A stretch of DNA of 5,340 bases from Verrucomicrobiota bacterium (GTDB lineage Bacteria > Verrucomicrobiota > Kiritimatiellia > Kiritimatiellales > Tichowtungiaceae). A program made the translations under genes and the position numbers. Where the stretch lies: NCBI GenBank assembly GCA_030619095.1, contig JAUXCB010000127.1, positions 1 through 5,340 on the forward strand. The letters run 5' to 3'. Under the pieces are notes generated by a model that searched no databases, was not told the DNA's origin, and saw only the letters and a list, made by a program, of their open reading frames with translations. Positions 1 through 5,041 of the stretch are shown here, piece after piece. Within the stretch, counting starts at the first letter, position 1. Each line of letters begins with the position of its first letter.

Positions 1-294
1 CATCTGAGCCTTATAACCGACCCCGCTGATCTCGAGTTCTTTGATATAGCCTTTTTCGACACCGATCACCATATTGTTGATGACGCTGCGAATCGTTCCG
101 TGGAGCGAGCGGGCCTCTTTGGTTTCCGCAGTGCGTCCAACGCGAACTTCATTCTCTTTCACCTCGACGGTGATCAGGGTCGGGATTTCCCAGACGCTTT
201 CACCTTTAGCACCTTTAACGGTGACGGTGTTTCCGGCGACCTTGACCTCCACTCCGGAGGGGATCGCGATGGGAGCATTTCCTATTCTTGACAT
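1..294 (-). CDS. rplF: 50S ribosomal protein L6, N-terminal part (cut by window edge)
   Basis: L6 sits near the GTPase-associated and sarcin-ricin regions of the 50S subunit. The window holds the first 98 codons of about 178; the frame is open through base 1, so the gene is cut by the edge and not broken. The translation starts MSRIGNAPIAIPSGVEVKV (residues 1-19), a close match to the family N-terminus, then VTVKGAKGE (24-32; VKGPKG is usual), and enters the second repeat with ARSLHGTIRSVINNMVIGVE (61-80) and KELEISGVGYKAQM (85-98). The ATG lies 23 bases after the S8 stop, with GAGG eight bases upstream as Shine-Dalgarno sequence. Confidence 0.96.
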   Translation of the reverse strand, partial: MSRIGNAPIAIPSGVEVKVAGNTVTVKGAKGESVWEIPTLITVEVKENEVRVGRTAETKEARSLHGTIRSVINNMVIGVEKGYIKELEISGVGYKAQM

Positions 295-317
295 GGTTTA
301 AACCTCGATTTCAAAAA

Positions 318-716
318 TTACCAAATATAACAGAGCACTTCGCCGCCCACGTGGGATTTGCGGGCCGCTGTGTCGGTGAGAATTCCCGATGATGTGCTCA
401 AGATCGCTGTTCCGATTCCGCCCAGCACGCACGGAACATCCTCGGCACCGACATAGTGGCGACGGCTAGGACGACTGACGCGGCGCAGCCCCTGGATGAC
501 CGGCTTCTGGTCTTCCATATATTTCAGGAAGAGCACCAGCGTGGCTTTCCCGGCAACGTTCTCAGTTGTGAAGTCTTTGATGTAACCCTCTTCTTTCAGA
601 AGGCGGGCGAGTTCACTTTTTAGTTTCGAGTGCGGGATCTGAACCTGAGGATGCTCCGCCATGTTGGCGTTGCGGATACGGGTCAGCATATCAGAAATGG
701 GGTCGCTCAATATCAT
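318..716 (-). CDS. rpsH: 30S ribosomal protein S8
   Basis: S8 is a primary binder of the central domain of 16S rRNA and in E. coli also represses spc mRNA translation. The 132-residue product matches the family length (130 in E. coli): DPISDMLTRIRNA (residues 5-17), VQIPHSKLKSELARLLKEEG (25-44), YIKDF, KPVIQGLRRVSRPSRRHY (71-88) and the rRNA-binding signature STSSGILTD (107-115) followed by ARKSHVGGEVLCYIW at the C-terminus. The ATG overlaps the L5 stop by four bases (ATGA), implying coupled translation; AAAGG inside the end of rplE, nine bases upstream, can act as its ribosome binding site. In E. coli rpsN lies just before this gene, but here it does not. Confidence 0.98.
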   Translation of the reverse strand: MILSDPISDMLTRIRNANMAEHPQVQIPHSKLKSELARLLKEEGYIKDFTTENVAGKATLVLFLKYMEDQKPVIQGLRRVSRPSRRHYVGAEDVPCVLGGIGTAILSTSSGILTDTAARKSHVGGEVLCYIW

Positions 717-1273
717 ACCTCTTCACCTTTGCTTTTCTGTTCAAACGGCATCCCCAACAGGCGGAGCAGCTCGAAAGCTTCTGGATTGGTTTTGGCGGTG
801 GTGACGATCGTCACGTCCATGCCATGAACTTTTCGCACCTTGTCCGGATTGATTTCCGGGAAGATCGTCTGCTCTTTTACGCCCAGCGAGTAGTTCCCTC
901 GGCCATCGAATGAGTGGGCAGGAACACCGCGAAAGTCGCGGACTCGCGGCAGCGCGATGTTGATGAGCCGGTCGAGGAATTCATACATACGCGCTCCGCG
1001 CAGGGTAATCTTTCCGGCGAGGTCCATGCCTTCGCGCAGCTTAAAGTTTGAAACGCTTCGGTAGGCCTTGATCCTCATCGACCGCTGGCCGGTGACTTTG
1101 GCGAGATCTTCAAGAACCGCATTCAAGGCATCGCGATCATGTTGCGTCCCTACGGACACATTGATTGCAATCTTGGACAGCTTCGGAATCAGCATGGGGT
1201 TCGCATAATTGAACTTCTTCTGAAGTTCAGGAACCACCTGCTCACGATATTTGGTTTTCATTGTCGGGGTCAT
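713..1273 (-). CDS. rplE: 50S ribosomal protein L5
   Basis: L5 binds 5S rRNA in the central protuberance and touches P-site tRNA. With ATG at 1273 the protein has 186 residues (E. coli 179). Motifs include YREQVVPELQKKFNY (residues 9-23), MLIPKLSKIAINVSVG (27-42), KAYRSVSNFKLREG (69-82, the tRNA-facing loop), GKITLRGARMYEFLDRLI (87-104) and the signature VRDFRGVPAHSFDGRGNY (111-128) then SLGVKEQTIFPEI. A GTG at 1285 would add four residues but overlaps the Shine-Dalgarno sequence; an ATG at 1261 is also possible and matches the family's N-terminus, but it lies 23 bases from that site. The loop has KAYRS where KARKS is usual. The stop overlaps the rpsH start as ATGA, with no rpsN between. Confidence 0.96.
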   Translation of the reverse strand: MTPTMKTKYREQVVPELQKKFNYANPMLIPKLSKIAINVSVGTQHDRDALNAVLEDLAKVTGQRSMRIKAYRSVSNFKLREGMDLAGKITLRGARMYEFLDRLINIALPRVRDFRGVPAHSFDGRGNYSLGVKEQTIFPEINPDKVRKVHGMDVTIVTTAKTNPEAFELLRLLGMPFEQKSKGEEV

Positions 1274-1284
1274 AGGTTCGACCA

Positions 1285-1290
1285 CTCCTC
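1285..1290 (-). promoter_or_regulatory. rplE ribosome binding site that decides the start
   Basis: GAGGAG on the minus strand lies 11 bases before the ATG at 1273. Its last G is the first base of a possible GTG start at 1285, so it cannot serve that codon. This favours the ATG at 1273. Confidence 0.7.
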
Positions 1291-1313
1291 GTAAATGGTT
1301 TGGTTAACTTGCT

Positions 1314-1535
1314 TTATTCTGCTTTTTTCAAATTTGAAAGATGAATAGGCGCCTCTTTTTCAATGACACCGCCCTGCGGGTTATCCTGCGTCTTGCGCAT
1401 ATGCTTCTTGACGAAGTTCAACCCCTCGACGAGTGCCCGGCCATCGGCAAGCAACTGAAGCACTTTGCCTGTTTTGCCTTTGTCGTCACCGGTAATGACC
1501 TGAACCATATCCCCTTTTTTAATACGCAATGCCAT
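1314..1535 (-). CDS. rplX: 50S ribosomal protein L24, short form
   Basis: L24 is an early assembly protein that binds 23S rRNA near the tunnel exit. The 73-residue product contains the N-terminal KOW motif (KKGDMVQVITGDDKGKTGKV, residues 6-25), then VEGLNFVKKHMRKTQDNPQG (36-55) and the conserved GGVIEKEAPIHLSN (55-68). It stops five residues later (LKKAE). E. coli L24 has 104 residues and continues for about 30 more with a strand-rich C-terminal part, which is absent here. Only 28 bases separate the TAA from rplE, leaving no space for a frameshifted tail, so this is a natural short form and not a damaged gene. The start is supported by the TAAGGAGAGG site at the end of rplN. Confidence 0.95.
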   Translation of the reverse strand: MALRIKKGDMVQVITGDDKGKTGKVLQLLADGRALVEGLNFVKKHMRKTQDNPQGGVIEKEAPIHLSNLKKAE

Positions 1536-1544
1536 AGATCTGAT

Positions 1545-1554
1545 CCTCTCCTTA
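1545..1554 (-). promoter_or_regulatory. rplX ribosome binding site fused to the rplN stop codon
   Basis: The minus strand reads TAAGGAGAGG, with TAA as the stop codon of L14 and GGAGAGG as a Shine-Dalgarno sequence ending nine bases before the L24 ATG. It is the same stop-plus-site arrangement as at the L23/L2 junction. Confidence 0.8.
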
Positions 1555-1917
1555 AAGCACTTCCGGGGCCAGTGAGACCACCTTCATAAAGTTTCCATCG
1601 CGCAACTCGCGAGCCACCGGGCCGAAAATGCGAGTGCCGCGCGGGTTGGCCGTGGCATCCAAAATGACCGCCGCATTACTGTCGAAACGGAGAACAGATC
1701 CATCCTTGCGGCGGATCGGTGCTTTCGTACGAACCACAACGGCTTCGCACACCTCGCCCTTTTTCACCATTCCATTCGGCTGCGCCTCCTTGACCGTCAC
1801 CTTAATGACTTCTCCTACCCGGGCGTAGCTGCGTTTGGTTTTCAGAACACGAATACACATAACACTGCGTGCGCCCGTGTTGTCCGCCACCTCTAATCTA
1901 CTCTGAACTTGAATCAT
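1552..1917 (-). CDS. rplN: 50S ribosomal protein L14
   Basis: L14 binds 23S rRNA at the subunit interface, takes part in bridges to the 30S subunit, and is the target of the silencing factor RsfS in other bacteria. The 121-residue product is full length. It starts MIQVQSRLEVADNTGAR (residues 1-17) and includes CIRVLKTKRSYARVGEVIKVTVKEA (for example ARVGEVIKVTVKEA, 32-45), KKGEVCEAVVVRTK (52-65), RRKDGSVLRFDSNAAVIL (69-86) and the signature NPRGTRIFGPVAREL (91-105), closing with KVVSLAPEVL. The ATG follows the S17 stop by 11 bases, with TAAGG as a combined stop and Shine-Dalgarno element nine bases upstream. Its own TAA is fused to the rplX ribosome binding site. Confidence 0.97.
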   Translation of the reverse strand: MIQVQSRLEVADNTGARSVMCIRVLKTKRSYARVGEVIKVTVKEAQPNGMVKKGEVCEAVVVRTKAPIRRKDGSVLRFDSNAAVILDATANPRGTRIFGPVARELRDGNFMKVVSLAPEVL

Positions 1918-1928
1918 TGTTTCCCGCC

Positions 1929-2180
1929 TTATTTCGAAAGAATTTCAACCAACCGCCAGCGTTTCAGCTTACTGATGGGGCGCGTTTCCATAATGCGCAC
2001 CACATCCCCCACTTTGGCCGTGTTGTTTTCGTCGTGTGCATGCACTTTTTTCTGCACCCGAATTTCCTTGCCCAGCAACGGATGCCGCACACGGCGTTCG
2101 AGTTGAACGGCGATACTCTTGTTGCCGACCGCGCTGCAAACACGACCTTCACGTAGTTTACGATTTTTTCTAGAGTCCAT
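1929..2180 (-). CDS. rpsQ: 30S ribosomal protein S17
   Basis: S17 is a primary 16S rRNA-binding protein of OB fold in the 30S body. The 83-residue product (E. coli 84) shows RKLREGRVCSAVGNKSIAVQ at residues 7-26 (the usual G-x-V-x-S...K-(S/T)-(I/V)-x-V pattern), LERRVRHPLLGKEI (27-40), KKVHAHDE (44-51) and the signature GDVVRIMETRPISKLKRW (58-75) followed by RLVEIL. The start is ATG three bases after the L29 stop; the Shine-Dalgarno GAGGGG lies within the end of rpmC. In E. coli this gene ends the S10 operon; here rplN follows after 11 bases with no terminator, so transcription probably continues. Confidence 0.97.
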   Translation of the reverse strand: MDSRKNRKLREGRVCSAVGNKSIAVQLERRVRHPLLGKEIRVQKKVHAHDENNTAKVGDVVRIMETRPISKLKRWRLVEILSK

Positions 2181-2183
2181 GGT

Positions 2184-2384
2184 TTACCCCTCGGCGGTTG
2201 TCGCCTGATTCAGTATCGTTTTGACGCGGGCAATCGAGCGGCGCACGGCACGGATCCGCAGCGGATTCTCCAGTTGCCCAGACACCTGCTGAAGGCGGAG
2301 AGTGAACAGCTCCTTCTTCGCATCGTCGAGTTGCTCCTGCAACTCGCTACCCGTCATATCGTTAAGTTCTTTTGTTTTTTTCAT
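2184..2384 (-). CDS. rpmC: 50S ribosomal protein L29
   Basis: L29 is a small helical-hairpin protein that binds 23S rRNA near the tunnel exit next to L23. The 66-residue product has the family size. The first helix contains ELNDMTGSELQEQLDDAKKEL (LNDMTGSEL from residue 7), then LFTLRLQQVSGQLENP, and the family signature NPLRIRAVRRSIARVKTIL (residues 40-58). ATG is followed by an A-rich KKTKEL start that differs little from many L29 proteins. The upstream ribosome binding site is weak (GAGAG), while its own last codons, GAG GGG TAA, form the Shine-Dalgarno sequence of rpsQ three bases later. Coupling in both directions is therefore likely. The identification is secure. Confidence 0.96.
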   Translation of the reverse strand: MKKTKELNDMTGSELQEQLDDAKKELFTLRLQQVSGQLENPLRIRAVRRSIARVKTILNQATTAEG

Positions 2385-2407
2385 TCGATTTCTCTCATCT
2401 AAAATCG

Positions 2408-2821
2408 TTAGCCGTGGCGGGTCACAAAGCGGACGCGAATCGGCAGCTTGAAGGCCGCCAGGCGCATCGCTGTACGCGCCTGTGCTTCGGTCACGCCGTC
2501 GAGTTCAAAAAGAATCCGACCCGGACGCACAACGGCCACCCAGCCTTCGACCCCCCCTTTCCCCTTACCCATGCGAACCTCAAGCGGCTTCTTGGTATAG
2601 GGCTTGTCGGGGAAAATACGGATCCAAAGTTTCCCTTTACGTTTCAGATTGCGATTGATCGCCACACGGCAAGCCTCAATCTGAATATTCGTAATCCAGG
2701 CACGTTCCATCGCTTGCAGACCGTACTGCCCGAAGGCTACAGTCGTTCCGCCCTTGGCCATCCCGCCACGGGAGCCCTTCTGGACTTTGCGATGCTTAAC
2801 TCGTTTTGGCATTAAAGGCAT
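2408..2821 (-). CDS. rplP: 50S ribosomal protein L16
   Basis: L16 organises the A-site region of the 50S subunit and contacts the elbow of A-site tRNA. The 137-residue product (E. coli 136) has MPLMPKRVKHRK at the N-terminus, TVAFGQYGLQAMERAWIT (residues 27-44), IEACRVAINR, KLWIRIFPDKPYTKKP (64-79), EVRMGKGKG (81-89), GWVAVVRPGRILFE and LAAFKLPIRVRFV. Arg83 lies at the position of E. coli Arg81, the residue hydroxylated by YcfD/RoxA there; whether it is modified here cannot be told. There are two possible ATG codons at residues 1 and 4. The first is preferred because AGGAG lies 10 bases before it and 19 before the second, and because many L16 proteins have two or three residues before PKR. 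It is separated from rpmC by 23 bases. Confidence 0.97.
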   Translation of the reverse strand: MPLMPKRVKHRKVQKGSRGGMAKGGTTVAFGQYGLQAMERAWITNIQIEACRVAINRNLKRKGKLWIRIFPDKPYTKKPLEVRMGKGKGGVEGWVAVVRPGRILFELDGVTEAQARTAMRLAAFKLPIRVRFVTRHG

Positions 2822-2837
2822 GGTTCAAAGTCTCCTG

Positions 2838-3473
2838 TTAAGCTTTCGCCTTTTCTTCCTTCTTACAAATCCAAACTTTGATTCCGATGGCCCCCGCGAC
2901 CGTGCGGGCAGTGGCCACACCGTAATCGATGTTGGCACGCAGAGTATGGAGTGGAATTTTCCCCTCTTTATAGCTCTCCGTACGGGAGAGCTCGGCTCCG
3001 CCAAGTCGGCCACCCGCCTGCACTTTGATGCCTTCCGCCCCCGTATCCATCGCCATCTGAATGGCGCGTTTCATCGCCCGGCGGAAGGAAACACGGCGTT
3101 CGAGCTGCATGGCAATGCTTTCAGCCACAAGCGTTGCATCGAGATCCGGGTCTCTGACTTCATCAATTTCAATATAAACTTCTTTTTTAGTCATCGTGCT
3201 CAGCTGCTCGCGCAACTTTTCGATGTCTTCGCCCTTGCGGCCGATTACCAGCCCGGGACGGGCCGTACGAATGGTCACGCGAACGCGATTGGCATACCGT
3301 TCAATAAAGACGTTTGAAATCGCGGCATCTTTCAGGCTCGCTTTAACGGCTTCGCGGATACGGATATCCTCCTGAAGCAGATTTGCAAACTCCTTCTTGC
3401 CGGCATACCAGCGCGAACGCCAGTTCTTATTCACCGAAATTCGAAGTCCAATTGGATTTACTTTCTGTCCCAA
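2838..3473 (-). CDS. rpsC: 30S ribosomal protein S3, UUG start
   Basis: S3 lies at the mRNA entry channel of the 30S head and, with S4 and S5, contributes to the mRNA helicase activity of the ribosome. The product of 211 residues begins with the diagnostic GQKVNPIGLRI. It contains the type II KH domain with its GRKG loop (GLVIGRKGEDI, residues 74-84), the basic patch FRRAMKRAI (130-138), where Arg131, Arg132 and Lys135 match E. coli helicase residues, and the C-terminal signature GGRLGGAELSRTE (154-166) followed by LHTLRANIDYG. It is shorter than the E. coli protein (233), stopping with a short KKEEKAKA tail, which is common. The start codon is TTG: the GQKVNPIG motif begins immediately after it and a Shine-Dalgarno sequence is seven bases upstream. 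A 16-base gap leads to rplP. Confidence 0.97.
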   Translation of the reverse strand: MGQKVNPIGLRISVNKNWRSRWYAGKKEFANLLQEDIRIREAVKASLKDAAISNVFIERYANRVRVTIRTARPGLVIGRKGEDIEKLREQLSTMTKKEVYIEIDEVRDPDLDATLVAESIAMQLERRVSFRRAMKRAIQMAMDTGAEGIKVQAGGRLGGAELSRTESYKEGKIPLHTLRANIDYGVATARTVAGAIGIKVWICKKEEKAKA

Positions 3474-3480
3474 AACAATT

Positions 3481-3488
3481 CCCTTTCT
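3481..3488 (-). promoter_or_regulatory. rpsC ribosome binding site supporting a UUG start
   Basis: AGAAAGGG lies seven bases before the TTG that begins the conserved GQKVNPIG sequence of S3. No in-frame ATG or GTG is near, so this site decides the UUG start. Confidence 0.75.
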
Positions 3489-3490
3489 AC

Positions 3491-3826
3491 TTACTTACGA
3501 TCGGTCAAAACGACGGTGACATGTGACGTGCGCTTACGGATCGGACTGGCCGATCCACGGGCGCGCGGCCGGAACCGCTTTAACGTCGGCCCGCCATCCA
3601 CATGCGCGTCTTTCACAAAAAGCTGGTCCGCAGAGACCCCTTCGTTGCTCTCGGCATTTGCGATGGCCGATTTGAGAGTCTTGCCAATCTGCAACGCAGA
3701 TTTTTTTGCATTAAACTCGGTGATGCGAAGAGCATCCGCAACCGGCAGACCGCAAATCGCGGAGGCAACTCCGCGTGCTTTAAGCGGAGACATTCTCACA
3801 TATTTCGTTGTTGCTGAAACTTCCAT
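3491..3826 (-). CDS. rplV: 50S ribosomal protein L22
   Basis: L22 contacts all domains of 23S rRNA, and its extended beta-hairpin lines the peptide exit tunnel near the macrolide-binding site. The 111-residue product matches the family length (110 in E. coli). Landmarks are AKYIRISP-like TTKYVRMSPLKAR (residues 6-18), the helix NAKKSALQIGKTLKSAIANAE (39-59, listed as NAKKSALQIG then KTLKSAIANAE), LFVKDAHVDGGPTLKRF, and the hairpin with its basic tip (PRARGSASPIRKRTSH, 87-102), ending in VTVVLTDRK. ATG is chosen because an in-frame TAA lies nine bases upstream and an AAGG Shine-Dalgarno element is well placed. No insertion or deletion of the type linked to macrolide resistance is evident in the hairpin, judged by eye. 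It follows the long structured gap and precedes rpsC by 17 bases. Confidence 0.97.
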   Translation of the reverse strand: MEVSATTKYVRMSPLKARGVASAICGLPVADALRITEFNAKKSALQIGKTLKSAIANAESNEGVSADQLFVKDAHVDGGPTLKRFRPRARGSASPIRKRTSHVTVVLTDRK

Positions 3827-3923
3827 GTCGTTACCTTACCCATTTCCCCGCCGTCCTTTTTGGCGCAAAGGCGGCAACTATACGTCATTCTTTTTTCAAA
3901 TCCAGTACTTCTGTCAAAAATGT
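3827..3923 (-). other. S19-L22 intergenic region, unusually long for this cluster
   Basis: This 97-base gap is more than three times longer than any other junction in the window. It has no long open frame. In transcription order it holds an A/T-rich first half (including TTGACA at 3917-3912 and TATAGT at 3882-3877), a hairpin at 3875-3850, and then the L22 ribosome binding site (AAGG, about eight bases before the ATG). The TTGACA and TATAGT elements are 29 bases apart, too far for one sigma-70 promoter, so an internal promoter is not supported as it stands. An in-frame TAA just upstream of the L22 ATG rules out an N-terminal extension of L22 into the gap. Confidence 0.7.
3850..3875 (-). promoter_or_regulatory. 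Predicted RNA hairpin upstream of rplV
   Basis: Read as RNA from the minus strand, GCCG-CCUUU pairs with AAAGG-A-CGGC: nine base pairs with one bulged A and a seven-base loop GCGCCAA. It ends 23 bases before the L22 start codon. No U-tract follows (the next bases are GGGGAAAUGGG), so it is not a standard intrinsic terminator in the direction of transcription. It could be a processing site, an mRNA-stability element or a site where a ribosomal protein represses translation. The pairing is seen by eye; the function is unknown. Confidence 0.5.
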
Positions 3924-4202
3924 TTATCGAAGTGTCTTATCCGTCGCAATTCCATGCGTTTTAAAGCCACGGGTCAGGGCGAACTCGCCCAGACGGTGAC
4001 CCACCATGTTTTCTGAAATAAAGACAGAAACAAACACTTTTCCGTTGTGAACCGCAAAATTGTGCCCCACAAACTCCGGCGCAATCATCGATGCGCGCGA
4101 CCAGGTTTTGATCGGTTGTTTTCTGCCGGACGCATCCATCTGCTCCACTTTTTTGAGCAGCTTTGCGTCAACGTAAGGACCTTTTTTAAGTGAACGTGCC
4201 AT
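3924..4202 (-). CDS. rpsS: 30S ribosomal protein S19
   Basis: S19 sits in the head of the 30S subunit, forms a complex with S13, and its C-terminal tail reaches toward A- and P-site tRNA. The 92-residue product has the expected length and motifs: MARSLKKGPYVD at the N-terminus, LLKKVE, IKTWSRASMIAPEFVGH (residues 31-47), AVHNGKVFV and MVGHRLGEFALTR (66-78). The usual family form of the last motif is GEFAPTR; here Leu76 replaces the proline, and the following segment GFKTHG differs from the more usual TFKGH or TFRGH. ATG follows the L2 stop by three bases, with a purine-rich leader (GGAGAAAGAAG) lying inside the end of rplB, so it probably depends on coupling to L2. A 97-base non-coding gap follows. 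Confidence 0.97.
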   Translation of the reverse strand: MARSLKKGPYVDAKLLKKVEQMDASGRKQPIKTWSRASMIAPEFVGHNFAVHNGKVFVSVFISENMVGHRLGEFALTRGFKTHGIATDKTLR

Positions 4203-4205
4203 AAC

Positions 4206-5033
4206 TTACTTCTTTCTCCGTTCGATAATGAACTGACTGGAGGCTTTTTTCTTCGATCGAGTGCGTTTGCCTTTCGAGAGCGTTCCCCACGGCGAACACG
4301 GATGCCCCCCCCCGGAAGTACGGCCTTCGCCCCCCCCCATAGGATGATCCACCGGGTTCATCGCCACACCGCGAACGGTCGGACGAATTCCAAGCCAGCG
4401 TTTGCGACCCGCTTTACCGCTCACGATGTTTTCATGATCAGAATTTCCCACCGCGCCAATTGTTGCGGTGCAGTGGGTGCGAATCCGGCGAATTTCTCCG
4501 GACGGCATCTTCAAATTTGCAAAGTCACCTTCACGGCTCATCAGTTGAGCGCTGGTTCCGGCCGAACGGGCAATCTGTCCGCCGCAACCGGGTTGCAACT
4601 CAATATTGTGAACTGTGGTTCCCAGCGGGATCTTGGAGAGCGGCAGTGCATTGCCGAGACTCGGCTCCGCATCCGGGCCGGACATCAGTGTCGCGCCGAC
4701 CTTCAGATCAGCCGGGGCAATGATGTAGCGTTTTTCACCGTCCGCATAGAACAGAAGCGCAATGTTCGACGAGCGGTTCGGATCGTACTCAATGCTCGAT
4801 ACCGTTGCGGGAATCCCGTTTTTGTTGCGTTTGAAATCAATCACGCGGTAGCGGCGCTTATGGCCTCCACCTTTGTGGCGAGTCGTAATGCGTCCCGCAC
4901 TGTTGCGTCCACCCGTGCTTTTCTTCGGGCGAAGCAGCGAACGCTCCGGCGTCGACTTCGTAATTTCTTCGAACGAAGAGGTCACCATATGGCGACGGCT
5001 CGGTGTTGTCGGTTTATATTTTTTCAGTCCCAT
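4206..5033 (-). CDS. rplB: 50S ribosomal protein L2
   Basis: L2 is a primary 23S rRNA-binding protein, important for subunit association and for the peptidyl transferase region. The 275-residue product is full length (E. coli 273). The N-terminal extension contains GRNSAGRITTRHKGGGHKRRYR (residues 42-62, listed as GRNSAGRITT then RHKGGGHKRRYR), followed by the OB-fold strands VIDFKRNKNGIPA and IEYDPNRSSNIALL. The SH3-like domain carries GCGGQIARSAGTSAQL (149-164) and MPSGEIRRI. The C-terminal loop reads GVAMNPVDHPMGGGEGR (222-238) and ends in FIIERRKK. Asp229-His230 match the functionally studied Asp228-His229 of E. coli L2. Met232 replaces the second histidine of the common DHPHGGG motif. 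Two nine-G coding tracts lie in the same loop region. The gene begins with a strong Shine-Dalgarno sequence and is followed three bases after its stop by rpsS. Confidence 0.98.
   Translation of the reverse strand: MGLKKYKPTTPSRRHMVTSSFEEITKSTPERSLLRPKKSTGGRNSAGRITTRHKGGGHKRRYRVIDFKRNKNGIPATVSSIEYDPNRSSNIALLFYADGEKRYIIAPADLKVGATLMSGPDAEPSLGNALPLSKIPLGTTVHNIELQPGCGGQIARSAGTSAQLMSREGDFANLKMPSGEIRRIRTHCTATIGAVGNSDHENIVSGKAGRKRWLGIRPTVRGVAMNPVDHPMGGGEGRTSGGGHPCSPWGTLSKGKRTRSKKKASSQFIIERRKK
4305..4338 (-). repeat. Paired nine-G homopolymer tracts inside rplB
   Basis: The plus strand has two runs of exactly nine C, at 4305-4313 and 4330-4338, separated by 16 bases; the coding strand therefore has two G9 runs. 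They encode MGGG at residues 232-235 and SGGGH at 240-244 in the L2 loop. Each glycine stretch could be encoded without a pure G run. The reading frame is intact through both. Homopolymers of this length are prone to replication or polymerase slippage and to sequencing error. Confidence 0.9.
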
Positions 5034-5041
5034 GATTCAAA

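Noticed and set aside
1274..1313. An S8 repressor-binding site at the start of rplE, as in E. coli
   Set aside because: No similar stem with the S8-binding internal loop is visible in this short leader, and that element is known from gammaproteobacteria.
1918..1928. A separate spc operon promoter between rpsQ and rplN
   Set aside because: The gap is 11 bases and is filled by the ribosome binding site; a promoter would have to lie inside rpsQ and I see no clear one.
3796..3888. A 30-codon minus-strand frame beginning in the S19-L22 gap and overlapping the L22 start out of frame, with a CRLC motif
   Set aside because: It has no Shine-Dalgarno sequence, overlaps rplV out of frame, and its length is expected by chance. 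A leader peptide role would need conservation in relatives.
3850..3900. The rplV hairpin as an intrinsic terminator
   Set aside because: No T-tract follows in the direction of transcription. On the plus strand a T-run comes about 14 bases after the stem, but no plus-strand gene ends there.
3877..3917. A sigma-70 promoter before rplV from TTGACA (3917-3912) and TATAGT (3882-3877)
   Set aside because: The spacing is 29 bases, far from the usual 16-18. With correct spacing each element has only a poor partner (AAAAGA or CTGGAT).
2372..4016. Plus-strand open frames opposite L16, S3, L22 and S19
   Set aside because: They are shadows of certain minus-strand genes, with no recognisable protein motif and no arrangement as genes of their own.
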